From Cupriavidus taiwanensis (GTDB taxonomy: Bacteria > Pseudomonadota > Gammaproteobacteria > Burkholderiales > Burkholderiaceae): DNA of 64,000 nt. Positions 1-6,930 of this stretch are shown here, piece by piece (position 1 is the first letter of the stretch; the number at the start of each line of letters is the position of its first letter). The stretch spans positions 2,445,583 to 2,509,582 of the forward strand of contig NZ_LT984803.1 of assembly GCF_900250115.1 (NCBI RefSeq), in the 5' to 3' direction. The notes beneath the pieces were generated by a model. The model saw nothing but the letters and a program-made list of their open reading frames with translations. It was not told the DNA's origin and did not search any database. The position numbers and the translations under genes were made by a program.

Positions 1-1
1 G

Positions 2-862
2 GAGCAGGAGGACTTCACAACGCGCTACGAAGCCCTGCTGGACCACTATGGGATGACCGGCACCCGTAACAACCGCGGCCTGGGCCACGAGAACGGCAGT
101 GTGGAATCATCCCACCGCTATCTGAAGGAGGCTGTCGACCAGGCACTGATGCTGCGCGGCCACCGGGACTTCGAGGATCGAGCCGCCTATGAGGCGCTCC
201 TGCGCGAGGTCGTGATGCGTCGTAACCGGCGTCATGCAGCGGCGTTCCGTCTCGAGCGCGAGCAGTTGACGGACCTGCCTCCCCGGCGCACGACGGACTT
301 TGCCGAAGAGGAAGCGCGTGTCACCCGTTGCAGCACATTCACCGTGCGCGGCATCCTCTACAGCGCGCCGTCCCGCCTGATTGGTCACCGTCTGAAGGTG
401 CGTGTGTACGGCGACCGACTGGACTGCTACCTGTCCGGAGCCATGGTGTTCAGCACTCCTCGGGGCTCCCACGCCGCGCACAGCACCCGCCGCGCTATCG
501 ACTATCGGCACTTCATTGAGGGGCTCAAACGTAAGCCGCAGGCCTTCAAGGGCCTGGCGTTCCGGGACGATCTGTTCCCTCGGGAGGCCTATCGGCGAAC
601 CTGGGAGCAGCTTGATGCCCGGCTGTCGCAACGCGACGCGTGCAAGACGATGGTTGGCCTGCTTGAGCTGGCGGCCATGGACGGTATCGAAGCCGTGCTG
701 GCCGTGCGCCTGGAAGCCATGTTGGGCGATGGTGATCTGCCGGATCTGGAAGCGCTGCGCGAGGAGTTCTCGCCGCGGCAAGCCGATCACCCCGTCATCC
801 ATGTCCAGATGCCGGCGACCAGTTGCTACGACGCCCTGCTGGGCCAGGGGGTCGCAGCATGA
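2..862 (+). CDS. istA: IS21 transposase IstA, C-terminal part
   Basis: Partial CDS open from the window edge (frame 2). IstA is the DDE/D transposase that cuts and joins IS21-family ends. The visible part holds the catalytic glutamate region near position 90 (GHENGSVESSH), which fits the last acidic residue of the DDE triad, followed by the basic/hydrophobic C-terminal region of the family. The stop codon overlaps the istB start (ATGA at 859-862), implying translational coupling. The N-terminal HTH and the first two catalytic aspartates lie outside the window, so integrity cannot be judged. Confidence 0.9.
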   Translation, partial: EQEDFTTRYEALLDHYGMTGTRNNRGLGHENGSVESSHRYLKEAVDQALMLRGHRDFEDRAAYEALLREVVMRRNRRHAAAFRLEREQLTDLPPRRTTDFAEEEARVTRCSTFTVRGILYSAPSRLIGHRLKVRVYGDRLDCYLSGAMVFSTPRGSHAAHSTRRAIDYRHFIEGLKRKPQAFKGLAFRDDLFPREAYRRTWEQLDARLSQRDACKTMVGLLELAAMDGIEAVLAVRLEAMLGDGDLPDLEALREEFSPRQADHPVIHVQMPATSCYDALLGQGVAA

Positions 863-1695
863 ACGCGCCGCTCCCAATTGATGCCGCCCGCCTGACGTTG
901 ATGCTCAACGAACTGCGCCTGCCCACCATTGGCCGGCTCTGGCCAGAGTTCGCACAGCGCGCCGACAAGGAAAGCTGGCAGGCAACCCGGCTGCTTGGCG
1001 CCTTGCTCGAACACGAACTGGCCGAACGGGCCAAGCGGCGTATCGAACGACACCGAACCGAATCCCGCCTGGATCCAACCAAGACGCTGGCTGCCTTCGA
1101 CTTCAGTGCTGTGCCCATGGTCTCCAAGGCGCACGTGATGGCACTGGCGAGCGGTGATTCCTGGCTGGAGAAAGGTGCCAATGTGTTGATCTTCGGCCCG
1201 CCGGGCGGTGGGAAGAGCCACCTCGGATCGGCCATCGGGCATGCCCTGATCGACGCTGGGTACAGGGTACTGTTCACGCGTACCAGCGAGATCGTCCAGA
1301 AGCTGCAGGCAGCCAGGCAGAGCCTGCAGTTACCTGCAGCCCTGGCCAAGCTCGACCGCTTTGACCTGATCATCCTGGACGACCTGTCGTACGCCCGCAA
1401 GGACCAGGCCGAAACCAGTGTCCTATTCGAACTGATCGCCGAGCGCTATGAGCGGCGCAGTCTGCTGATCACGGCCAACCAGCCGTTCTCAGGCTGGGAC
1501 AACGTGTTCCCTGACCCCGGCATGACCATCGCCGCGATTGACCGACTCGTCCACCATTCGACGATCTTTGAAATGAACGTCGAAAGCTACCGTCGGCGCA
1601 CCGCAAGCGACAAGCAGTCTGCTCGCCGACGACAATCATCCAGCGACAACGACAATCACCGCGACATCGATAACGGAGCGACAACCATGACCTAA
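859..1695 (+). CDS. istB: IS21 helper ATPase IstB
   Basis: 278-residue AAA+ ATPase that assists IstA by target selection and strand-transfer stimulation. The Walker A motif GPPGGGKSHL is at about residues 112-121 and the Walker B region LIILDDLSY at about 172-180, followed by the sensor-like stretch LLITANQPF, as in DnaC/IstB proteins. The start chosen is the ATG overlapping the istA stop, not the longer upstream reading frame. The Lys/Ser/Asp/Asn-rich tail (RRRQSSSDNDNH) is coded by the IS subterminal repeats, so the tail doubles as transposase-binding DNA. The gene appears intact. Confidence 0.92.
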   Translation: MNAPLPIDAARLTLMLNELRLPTIGRLWPEFAQRADKESWQATRLLGALLEHELAERAKRRIERHRTESRLDPTKTLAAFDFSAVPMVSKAHVMALASGDSWLEKGANVLIFGPPGGGKSHLGSAIGHALIDAGYRVLFTRTSEIVQKLQAARQSLQLPAALAKLDRFDLIILDDLSYARKDQAETSVLFELIAERYERRSLLITANQPFSGWDNVFPDPGMTIAAIDRLVHHSTIFEMNVESYRRRTASDKQSARRRQSSSDNDNHRDIDNGATTMT

Positions 1696-1740
1696 CACTC
1701 ACCGACAATCATCCCGGCCAACCGGCCAAAATGATTGTCG
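1630..1740. repeat. IS21 subterminal repeats
   Basis: CGACAATCAT occurs at 1630-1639 and 1703-1712, a one-base variant (CGACAATCAC) at 1649-1658, and the inverse ATGATTGTCG at 1731-1740. Multiple subterminal repeats of this kind are the IstA binding sites of IS21-type ends. The first two lie inside the istB reading frame. Confidence 0.7.
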
Positions 1741-1767
1741 CTGGACCGGCCGTCCTGCTTGACGCTA

Positions 1768-2274
1768 TCTAATGCTCCGCATATCGTCATCCCTCTCTCT
1801 ACCGTCGCCCTGGAGATTCTTGCACGCCGACGTCAGTTCGCCCCGGACCCCTCCGGCCCCGTCTGGTTTGCACCGGCGCGTACGCGTGGCAGAAAGACGC
1901 GTGAGATTGCACTGCTCTCTGACCCACGCGCATCCTGGACTCTCATCGAAGAGGCAATCGGCGGCCTGCATTTCACCCCACATGACAATCGAAGGACGTT
2001 TGCCACTGTAGGCTCTGTCGCTGCAGACGATGTCTTTGCTGTATCGCTGCTGATGATGCACTCGGGCGGTACGCTAGCAAAGGCAGCTGGCATCCCAGAT
2101 ATTACTGTCGATTACATCGCTACCGCTGAAGCGCAAGACAAGATGCGAGCGGCGGCAGAGGCTATCGCACAGCACGTGTTGAAGCTGGCGAAAAACGCTG
2201 CGAATGGAGTCGCTTACGCTGGCAAAGAGCCCGTACTGCCACCAGCGCTTGAAGCCGCGGCGCAGGAAGCGTGA
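1768..2274 (+). pseudogene. Tyrosine recombinase/integrase, C-terminal remnant cut by IS21
   Basis: From about 1768 the frame reads like the catalytic half of a phage-type integrase: PHIVIPLS (the beta-strand before the catalytic core), then FTPHDNRRTFAT (the H-x-x-R box), LMMHSGG (the second His position) and VDYIA, which holds the likely nucleophilic tyrosine. The N-terminal core-binding domain and the first catalytic arginine are missing because the IS21 element sits directly upstream. A functional recombinase cannot be made from this copy, so the island would be immobile unless it is complemented. It probably was the island's integrase, but that is inference. Confidence 0.8.
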
Positions 2275-2285
2275 CCCGACTCGTC

Positions 2286-2303
2286 GATTTTGACGTCAAA
2301 ATC
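2286..2303. promoter_or_regulatory. 18-bp palindrome, copy 1
   Basis: Perfect palindrome GATTTTGACGTCAAAATC, 11 bp after the integrase stop. It belongs to a family of four sites in 600 bp (see 2427, 2456, 2870), which suggests binding of a dimeric repressor or a partition-type protein. Confidence 0.6.
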
Positions 2304-2426
2304 TCTCAACACGTCGGCGACCACGCTACCGCCGACTGCACGCCTACGAAGGCTTAATGCGGCCAGCGGGACTCAAGACAACTCCCACTAAAAGCTGCAC
2401 TAACCCATACTCGGCAGCGATGCAAT

Positions 2427-2444
2427 TATTTTGACGTAAAAATC
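2427..2444. promoter_or_regulatory. 18-bp palindrome, degenerate copy 2
   Basis: TATTTTGACGTAAAAATC differs from the consensus at two positions (first base and the centre-right C to A). It lies 29 bp upstream of the perfect third copy. Confidence 0.5.
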
Positions 2445-2455
2445 CCCTACTTCAC

Positions 2456-2473
2456 GATTTTGACGTCAAAATC
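2456..2473. promoter_or_regulatory. 18-bp palindrome, copy 3, abutting a start codon
   Basis: Perfect GATTTTGACGTCAAAATC ending 5 bp before the ATG at 2479. A bound protein here would block transcription start or ribosome access of the following gene, so an operator role is likely. Confidence 0.6.
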
Positions 2474-2478
2474 GTTCT

Positions 2479-2862
2479 ATGCACTTTCGCATAAACCTGC
2501 ATTTAAATCATGACCAGTACCCCCCCACTTCTGTCCCCTCCGATTTCCCGCGCGCTAAAATTATTAGCGCTTTAACCGGAGTGCAGCCTAAGATTGCCGT
2601 TACAAAGGTTGGGGATAAATATGAACAGCCCACGGTCTCTGACGAAGAGCACCAACAGCGCTGGGAAAGCTGTGAAGACCTCGCGCATCAGCTCCGCGAC
2701 TACTGTCTTCGCAAGGGGCGTGAGAATCTCACCTGGACACGCGAGTACAACCTCAACCGCACGCGCCGCGGTCTCGAATCCAAAGTTCGGTCTGGAGTTT
2801 GGGACTATTCAGACGCAGAGGTCGCCTGGGTAATGGAGCGAATTGAGGCGCTGCTTGGCTAA
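2479..2862 (+). CDS. Small hypothetical protein with HipA-like N-terminal motif
   Basis: 127 residues. I do not recognise a characterised family. Residues 32-40 (ALTGVQPKI) resemble the S-L-x-G-x-Q-x-K motif found in HipA-type kinases, but no kinase catalytic core follows; the rest is charged and mostly helical (EEHQQRWESCEDLAHQL). It may be a small protein that only borrows this motif. The gene is bracketed by the 18-bp palindromes at 2456 and 2870, suggesting autoregulation or that the sites belong to this locus. No clear Shine-Dalgarno precedes the ATG, because the palindrome occupies that place. The start could instead be further in. Confidence 0.55.
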   Translation: MHFRINLHLNHDQYPPTSVPSDFPRAKIISALTGVQPKIAVTKVGDKYEQPTVSDEEHQQRWESCEDLAHQLRDYCLRKGRENLTWTREYNLNRTRRGLESKVRSGVWDYSDAEVAWVMERIEALLG

Positions 2863-2869
2863 GGGGCCG

Positions 2870-2887
2870 GATTTTGACGTCAAAATC
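2870..2887. promoter_or_regulatory. 18-bp palindrome, copy 4
   Basis: Perfect GATTTTGACGTCAAAATC, 7 bp after the stop of the small gene at 2479-2862. The gene is thus flanked on both sides by the same site. Confidence 0.6.
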
Positions 2888-2943
2888 GAGGTCCGGTGGT
2901 GGCGGAAAAATCTTGAGGTCCGGCGGCCTCGATGTCGGACCTC
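2888..2943. repeat. GAGGTCCG direct and inverted repeats
   Basis: GAGGTCCG occurs at 2888-2895 and 2915-2922, with the inverse CGGACCTC at 2936-2943, able to form a stem-loop with the second copy. It sits between convergent genes. There is no T-tract, so it is not a typical terminator. Confidence 0.5.
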
Positions 2944-2997
2944 AGTCTACTGCGAAATTGACGCCAGCGCTGCACTATGAGCACCTCAAGGCCACGC

Positions 2998-3249
2998 TCA
3001 GCGAGAGACAGGCGGCGGGCTGACCTTTTTCACCCTCGTAGCGAGTAGCGTGCTCGATACGAGGAAGCGTCGTGCGTCGTCGTCGCCAGCGGTTTTATAC
3101 GCCTCTAACTGAGTGCGGTGGTCTTCTGCGAATGCCTCGCAGACCTTCAAAACACCGGACAGCCCGTCCTCCGCAAGGCCTTTGCGCATCGCCGCGATGA
3201 CGGCCTCCATCACCTTCTCTTCCATCCTCGCAGTCACCGGGTCACTCAT
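2998..3249 (-). CDS. Small helical hypothetical protein
   Basis: 83 residues from the ATG at 3249, chosen because GGGAGA lies 6-12 nt upstream; the longer upstream frame runs through a direct-repeat region and looks non-coding. The sequence is largely alpha-helical and charged (MEEKVMEAVIAAMRKGLAEDGL), with a basic C-terminus. No domain is recognised. It converges on the palindrome-flanked gene at 2479. Function unknown. Confidence 0.5.
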   Translation of the reverse strand: MSDPVTARMEEKVMEAVIAAMRKGLAEDGLSGVLKVCEAFAEDHRTQLEAYKTAGDDDARRFLVSSTLLATRVKKVSPPPVSR

Positions 3250-3335
3250 CTGGGTTCTCCCAAATTCCTCATTATCGGCACCGCGCGGCCCACCTTGAGG
3301 GCTTGACGCCATACCCGCTTGACGCGGGCCGCAGC

Positions 3336-3380
3336 GCGCGGGTTTCTGGGCCGCCATGACCCCACAAAGAACCCTACAAA
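3336..3380. repeat. 45-bp direct repeat, copy A
   Basis: An identical 45-bp segment recurs at 3428-3472, 92 bp downstream, with internal ACCCTACAAA sub-repeats. It lies in a 480-bp stretch (3250-3730) without a convincing gene; the rest of that stretch is AT-rich at 3535-3590. Confidence 0.8.
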
Positions 3381-3427
3381 GAACCCTACAAAAGCCCCTA
3401 CCAGGTATTGGCACTTCGCTAGGCTGG

Positions 3428-3472
3428 GCGCGGGTTTCTGGGCCGCCATGACCCCACAAAGAACCCTACAAA
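3428..3472. repeat. 45-bp direct repeat, copy B
   Basis: Second exact copy of the repeat at 3336-3380. The spacing and internal sub-repeats suggest either recent duplication or a protein-binding array. Confidence 0.8.
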
Positions 3473-3730
3473 CAACCCTACACCAGCCCCTCCAAACTGC
3501 TTCGCCTCTGTCAGCGCAAGCACGATTAGAGTATTTCCTCTAATAAATATTTTCTTTTGCAAATCAAGTACTTATTTGTGTGCAATCGCTCTGCAGGGAG
3601 TTAATTGCGTTTTTATGGCGCTTTAACGCGAGTTGGTGCGAGGCCTCCCGATTTGTGGTGCCTAGACGGTTTAACAGCAGCAAAACACAACGCTGCTGTG
3701 AACACCACAACGACACCAGCGAGACAACAA

Positions 3731-4165
3731 ATGACAACTCGAATCTGCAAATTTTGCCACCCATATGCTTCCCGCACGACGCTCCTGTCCGAGTTCGGTG
3801 AGTGGAATGCGGAACGAGGCATCGGACTCGTCGAGCATTATTTCCAGAAGGCAGCCAAGGAACACGGCTCCACTGTGGCACTCATGACGTGGACTGGCGA
3901 GCTGTATATCGACATCGAGGATGAGCCGGATGAGCTGAATTTTGACCACTATAACGAGTGGCTCGACGAGGCTTTCGAAGCGGCTGGCGAAGATTGGAGA
4001 GAGGAGCGCGACGAGTACTACGCAAGCACGCGGCACTTCGACATCGGCGTGTATCGGCCTCTGTGCGGCGCAAAGTATTCCCGGGGCAGCGAGTACCTGA
4101 CGGACCGCACTGATGTCTCTTGCAAACGCTGCTTGAAGTCGCTCGCAAAACAAGAACACAACTGA
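3731..4165 (+). CDS. Hypothetical protein with C-terminal zinc-knuckle-like motif
   Basis: 144 residues from the ATG at 3731. The upstream extension (from 3605) is rich in Thr/Pro and lacks a ribosome site. The N-terminus carries C-x2-C-like cysteines (RICKFCHP). The middle is very acidic (ELYIDIEDEPDELNFD, EAFEAAGEDWREERDEYY). The C-terminus has PLCGAKYSRG followed by DVSCKRCLKSL, a plausible four-Cys zinc site as in many small phage and plasmid proteins. Function unknown. It starts a run of three small genes on this strand. Confidence 0.6.
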   Translation: MTTRICKFCHPYASRTTLLSEFGEWNAERGIGLVEHYFQKAAKEHGSTVALMTWTGELYIDIEDEPDELNFDHYNEWLDEAFEAAGEDWREERDEYYASTRHFDIGVYRPLCGAKYSRGSEYLTDRTDVSCKRCLKSLAKQEHN

Positions 4166-4206
4166 CACCAACGCCCCCCCTCGCCGGGGGCCTCTGGAGA
4201 CAAAAC

Positions 4207-4500
4207 ATGATGCAAGCAATCGAAGAACCCCTGGCCACCAGCGCTATCACCGTGCAGCGCTTTGAAGCCCTTTGCGAGCAAAAGGGCGTGACGTGGGAAG
4301 TACACTGGTTCTGGCGCGAACGCCGCAAAGATGGACGTCTGCTGCTGCGCCGGGAAGACGGACGCGCCGTATTCTCGAAAGAGTACGAGCGCTCCACCAG
4401 CCTGTGGACTGGCAGTGATAAGTATTTGCGCTGCATGCGCACTGGCAGCCCCCGACATCTCGCTTTTCAAGCGGCCGTGGACTTCCTGCAAAACAACTAA
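4207..4500 (+). CDS. Small hypothetical protein
   Basis: 97 residues. The start is the ATG at 4207, 41 nt after the previous stop. The product is basic and aromatic-rich in its centre (VHWFWRERRKDGRLLLRRED) and ends in a helix (AFQAAVDFLQNN). No family is recognised. Spacing suggests it is co-transcribed with the genes at 3731 and 4526. Confidence 0.55.
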   Translation: MMQAIEEPLATSAITVQRFEALCEQKGVTWEVHWFWRERRKDGRLLLRREDGRAVFSKEYERSTSLWTGSDKYLRCMRTGSPRHLAFQAAVDFLQNN

Positions 4501-4525
4501 GACTCTTCGCAGGAGTACAACAGCA

Positions 4526-4717
4526 ATGAACGCTCTCACACATCAAACACCGCGCCCGACAGTCACCCGCATCTGCGGCGGCATCAGCGACACCCTCATC
4601 GACGAACTCGAGGACCTTGGCGACCCCTTCATGGAAACGCCACACAGCTATCAGATCAAGGCACCGCCGCGCTCACGCCGGCTCCCCGGTGGCATCTCTG
4701 ACACGCTGCTGAACTGA
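4526..4717 (+). CDS. 63-residue peptide with duplicated GGISDTL motif
   Basis: The start ATG at 4526 has AGGAG 10 nt upstream (positions 4511-4515). The product contains GGISDTLIDE near residue 18 and GGISDTLLN at the very C-terminus, an internal duplication. It is otherwise Pro/Arg-rich. A GC-rich inverted repeat (GGGGCGGG / CCCGCCCC) follows at 4727-4746. Function unknown; the motif duplication is the only notable feature. Confidence 0.5.
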   Translation: MNALTHQTPRPTVTRICGGISDTLIDELEDLGDPFMETPHSYQIKAPPRSRRLPGGISDTLLN

Positions 4718-4773
4718 TAACAACACCGGGGCGGGTATCCCCCGCCCCCACCCTGACCACAACGGAGCCTTCC

Positions 4774-5053
4774 ATGCACATCGCACCTTTCCGCCTCCCT
4801 CTCGAGCGACGTCCGTACCGCAGCTGCCACTGCTCGCAAAGCCGGCTTTGACCTCATCCGTGACGGCGGCGCGTGGGTCCTGCGTCAGCACCACCAGCTA
4901 TTTGTCGGCACCACCGTTGCTCGCAGGGGCTTCTCGACGGAGAGCACTGATGTAGGGCGCTTCAAAGACCTCAGGCCAGTCCGTGCGCTTCTGATATGCC
5001 TTTCCGTGGCCGATACGCCCCCGCTCGACGCGGGGGCTAAAGCGTCTCTCTAA
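4774..5053 (+). pseudogene. Probable frameshifted small gene
   Basis: An ATG at 4774 opens MHIAPFRLP and then runs out of frame. Shifting frame at about 4798 gives a continuous, protein-like reading (SSDVRTAATARKAGFDLIRD, then WVLRQHHQLF) to a stop at 5051-5053. Neither frame alone makes a good gene. One indel near 4798 explains both. It may be a sequencing error, a decayed gene or chance. A GC hairpin at 5019-5036 overlaps the tail, so the true end may be earlier. Confidence 0.35.
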
Positions 5054-5123
5054 ATATGAGGCTTTTTGACAAAGCCAGCAAAGCGCGGTACTTTAATCAA
5101 AACAAATTCGCAGGGGTCTCAGC

Positions 5124-5213
5124 ATGGAAGCACAACTCATTTTCGTTGCTATTATCGTCACCGGGCTCATCCGCTTTATTTTTCCGGAAACCTTCGGCAA
5201 CGGTCACGACTAA
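5124..5213 (+). CDS. 29-residue putative membrane peptide
   Basis: ATG at 5124 preceded by CAGGGG 12 nt upstream. The peptide begins MEAQLIFVAIIVTGLIRFIF and ends in a short polar tail (PETFGNGHD), consistent with one membrane-spanning helix. A strong Rho-independent terminator follows 41 bp after the stop (5255-5278), as expected for a monocistronic unit. Small single-pass peptides of this form occur among type I toxins and among phage or plasmid membrane factors. No antisense RNA is demonstrated, so the role is open. Confidence 0.5.
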   Translation: MEAQLIFVAIIVTGLIRFIFPETFGNGHD

Positions 5214-5254
5214 AGCCACCGCGCTCGACGCGCGCTGCTACCAGAACACCCAAG

Positions 5255-5278
5255 GCCCCGCCATATGCGGGGCTTTTT
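5255..5278 (+). terminator. Rho-independent terminator
   Basis: Perfect 7-bp stem GCCCCGC/GCGGGGC, 5-nt loop, then TTTTT. It ends the small-peptide transcript. Confidence 0.85.
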
Positions 5279-5620
5279 CATTTGCCACGATGCAGCTGTC
5301 GCTGCCGCAAGCGTCTTTGCCGGGGAGCCGGAGCGTCCTTATGCCATCCAAGGCATTTTGCCGGCATCTATATGAAAAACTATTCTAAAACGCAGGCCCG
5401 AATTCTGGCCATTTTGCAGGAGGCAGTTTTATCAGGGTGCTTATACAGAGTATGACAGCAAGAAATTGTTGTCATCGGGCCGACGGGCTCGTTAACCAAC
5501 CCCCTTGGCGTCGACTCTCCGCCAAGGGGCGGATGGTGACAACAAGGACATTCTCGAGAGTGAAAAACGGAAAAAGTTCAAGCGTTTATCCTCGCGCTGC
5601 CCGTCGTCGTTCAGCTGCTG

Positions 5621-5911
5621 TTGCTCGCATTGTTTATCGCTTTTGCGCAAAAATGCACCCACGAAATCCTACTGCTGCGCAGCGCCGGTTACCTTAAAGT
5701 GCTTCCCATGCTCACAATGAGCACGGCGTGGAGTGTCATCAGCTACGAGCTGGTCGCAGATACCCTTCATGCGGCAGGGATTTGGATTGTCGTGATGTAT
5801 GCGCAGCTATTTTACGCACAGATGACGCACTCTATGAAAGAGCGCGCTAAGCGCAAAAAGTCTATTGCCGCGGCTATCGACAAGTTTTTTGAGAACAAGG
5901 ACAAGCAATAA
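5621..5911 (+). CDS. Small integral membrane protein
   Basis: 96 residues from a TTG at 5621, but the same frame is open to a stop at 5561 and the extra upstream residues are also hydrophobic (FILALPVVVQLLL), so the true N-terminus is uncertain and may be a rare start or follow a frameshift. About two membrane helices are visible, around the N-terminus and at AAGIWIVVMYAQLF, followed by a strongly basic cytoplasmic tail (KERAKRKKS). A terminator follows at 5932-5955. Function unknown. Confidence 0.45.
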   Translation: MLALFIAFAQKCTHEILLLRSAGYLKVLPMLTMSTAWSVISYELVADTLHAAGIWIVVMYAQLFYAQMTHSMKERAKRKKSIAAAIDKFFENKDKQ

Positions 5912-5931
5912 CCCCCTGACTCTTGATTCAA

Positions 5932-5955
5932 AGGCCCACTTCGGTGGGCTTTTTC
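5932..5955 (+). terminator. Rho-independent terminator
   Basis: GCCCAC-TTCG-GTGGGC stem with a UUCG-type tetraloop and a T-run (5950-5954). Ends the small membrane protein unit. Confidence 0.85.
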
Positions 5956-6001
5956 TTTGCTCGAGATAATCTGCAAGCAAGCGTCGTTCAATCCACTATT
6001 C

Positions 6002-6040
6002 GTTGTATATTAGACAACAGTTGTTGTGTATAGCACAACA
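6002..6040. promoter_or_regulatory. Overlapping GTTGT/ACAAC inverted repeats
   Basis: Three nested inverted repeats share half-site GTTGT: GTTGT..ACAAC at 6002-6018, ACAAC-AGTT-GTTGT at 6014-6027, and the perfect TGTTGTG-TATAG-CACAACA at 6022-6040. This density suggests an operator for a dimeric regulator. The nearest candidate downstream frame is a 30-codon ORF at 6064, so the controlled gene is unclear. Confidence 0.5.
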
Positions 6041-6556
6041 AGAAGTGCATTCACGCCTCCTCTATGACCGTCTCTCCGGAAAGTACAGCGCTATTGCCTC
6101 TAGGTACTTTTTATAACGTCCGCGTGGCCGACCCGGTTTTCATTTATTTATATTAAAAAGCCGCGGCATTAGTTTTTACGAGACAACAAAGACAAAAATA
6201 CTCTCGCAATTGACTGCCCCACATAATCTTCCTGAGCGCACCCTTGCTGCCGTCCAGGCGGCTTCGCTTGAGCCCACTTTCCTGGCCACCATCGTGGTCG
6301 AAGACATCGACCGCATGCGCCTCGCGTATGGCCGAGGACCGCCGGCTTTTCAACGAGCACTCGGACGACCCGTGGGGCTTTCGCTCTGACCGCCACCGCG
6401 GGGACGAGGCCACTCAGGCCAAGACGTGGGCTGATGGCTGCCTTGGCGAGGCCGTCATTGGCCGCGTCCTGCGCAGCCTTGGTAACAGGGCCCTGAAGCT
6501 GAGCCGGCCTGTCGAGTGGGTCCCCTCCACGGACCCTGGAGCAGAGATGCTCCGTT

Positions 6557-6581
6557 GCCCCCTTGGCCCCGGGGCTTTTTT
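6557..6581 (+). terminator. Possible terminator
   Basis: GCCCC/GGGGC arms followed by six T residues (6576-6581). The loop contains an alternative GGCCCC/GGGGC pairing. Confidence 0.5.
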
Positions 6582-6930
6582 ACGCCAGGGTCCGGCCTCG
6601 AAAAATGCCACGGGTCCGGCTCAAGAGCTTCATGAGGTTTCATGGAACATGAGAAGTTTCACTTTCGATGAAACTCTAAGGCTTGCTGGGTTGGCCAGAA
6701 TGCGCTGTCGCGCATACGTGCTGAGACTATGCAGGCGTACTCAAAGCAAGCGCCCATAGAAGTACCGCTAGCTCGGGCGGCCTGAGACATTGACAGTCAT
6801 TCTCATCAGACTAGGACATCCCCCTTGCCGGGGCGTTCCATGTCTCCTCCATCATTTGCGAGCGTCAACGCAGTTACAGTCGTCGGATATGCATTATGCT
6901 TGAGCCTCCGTAGACTTTTCGAGCCACGTG

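Larger units (their letters stand above)
1..1766 (+). mobile_element. IS21-family insertion sequence (5' truncated by window)
   Basis: It contains the C-terminal part of IstA, then IstB starting in an ATGA overlap, then short subterminal repeats of CGACAATCAT and its inverse between 1630 and 1740. This is the standard IS21 layout. The right end is placed just before 1768 because reading frame 1 turns into recognisable tyrosine-recombinase sequence there. The exact terminal bases and target duplication cannot be fixed without the left end. Confidence 0.85.
5956..6930. other. 975-bp region without a convincing gene
   Basis: After the GTTGT operator-like cluster there is a 30-codon ORF (ATG 6064) and two partly overlapping, protein-like frames. 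One ends near 6388 (PHNLPERTLAAVQAASLEP and onward); another begins at the ATG near 6330 (MAEDRRLFNEHSDD and onward). They look like one gene broken by a frameshift close to 6330, but I cannot establish it. A terminator-like hairpin is at 6557-6581. Nothing convincing is seen at 6600-6930. Confidence 0.4.

Noticed and set aside
2479..2862. HipA toxin
   Set aside because: Only a short N-terminal motif is shared; there is no kinase catalytic loop and the protein is 127 residues.
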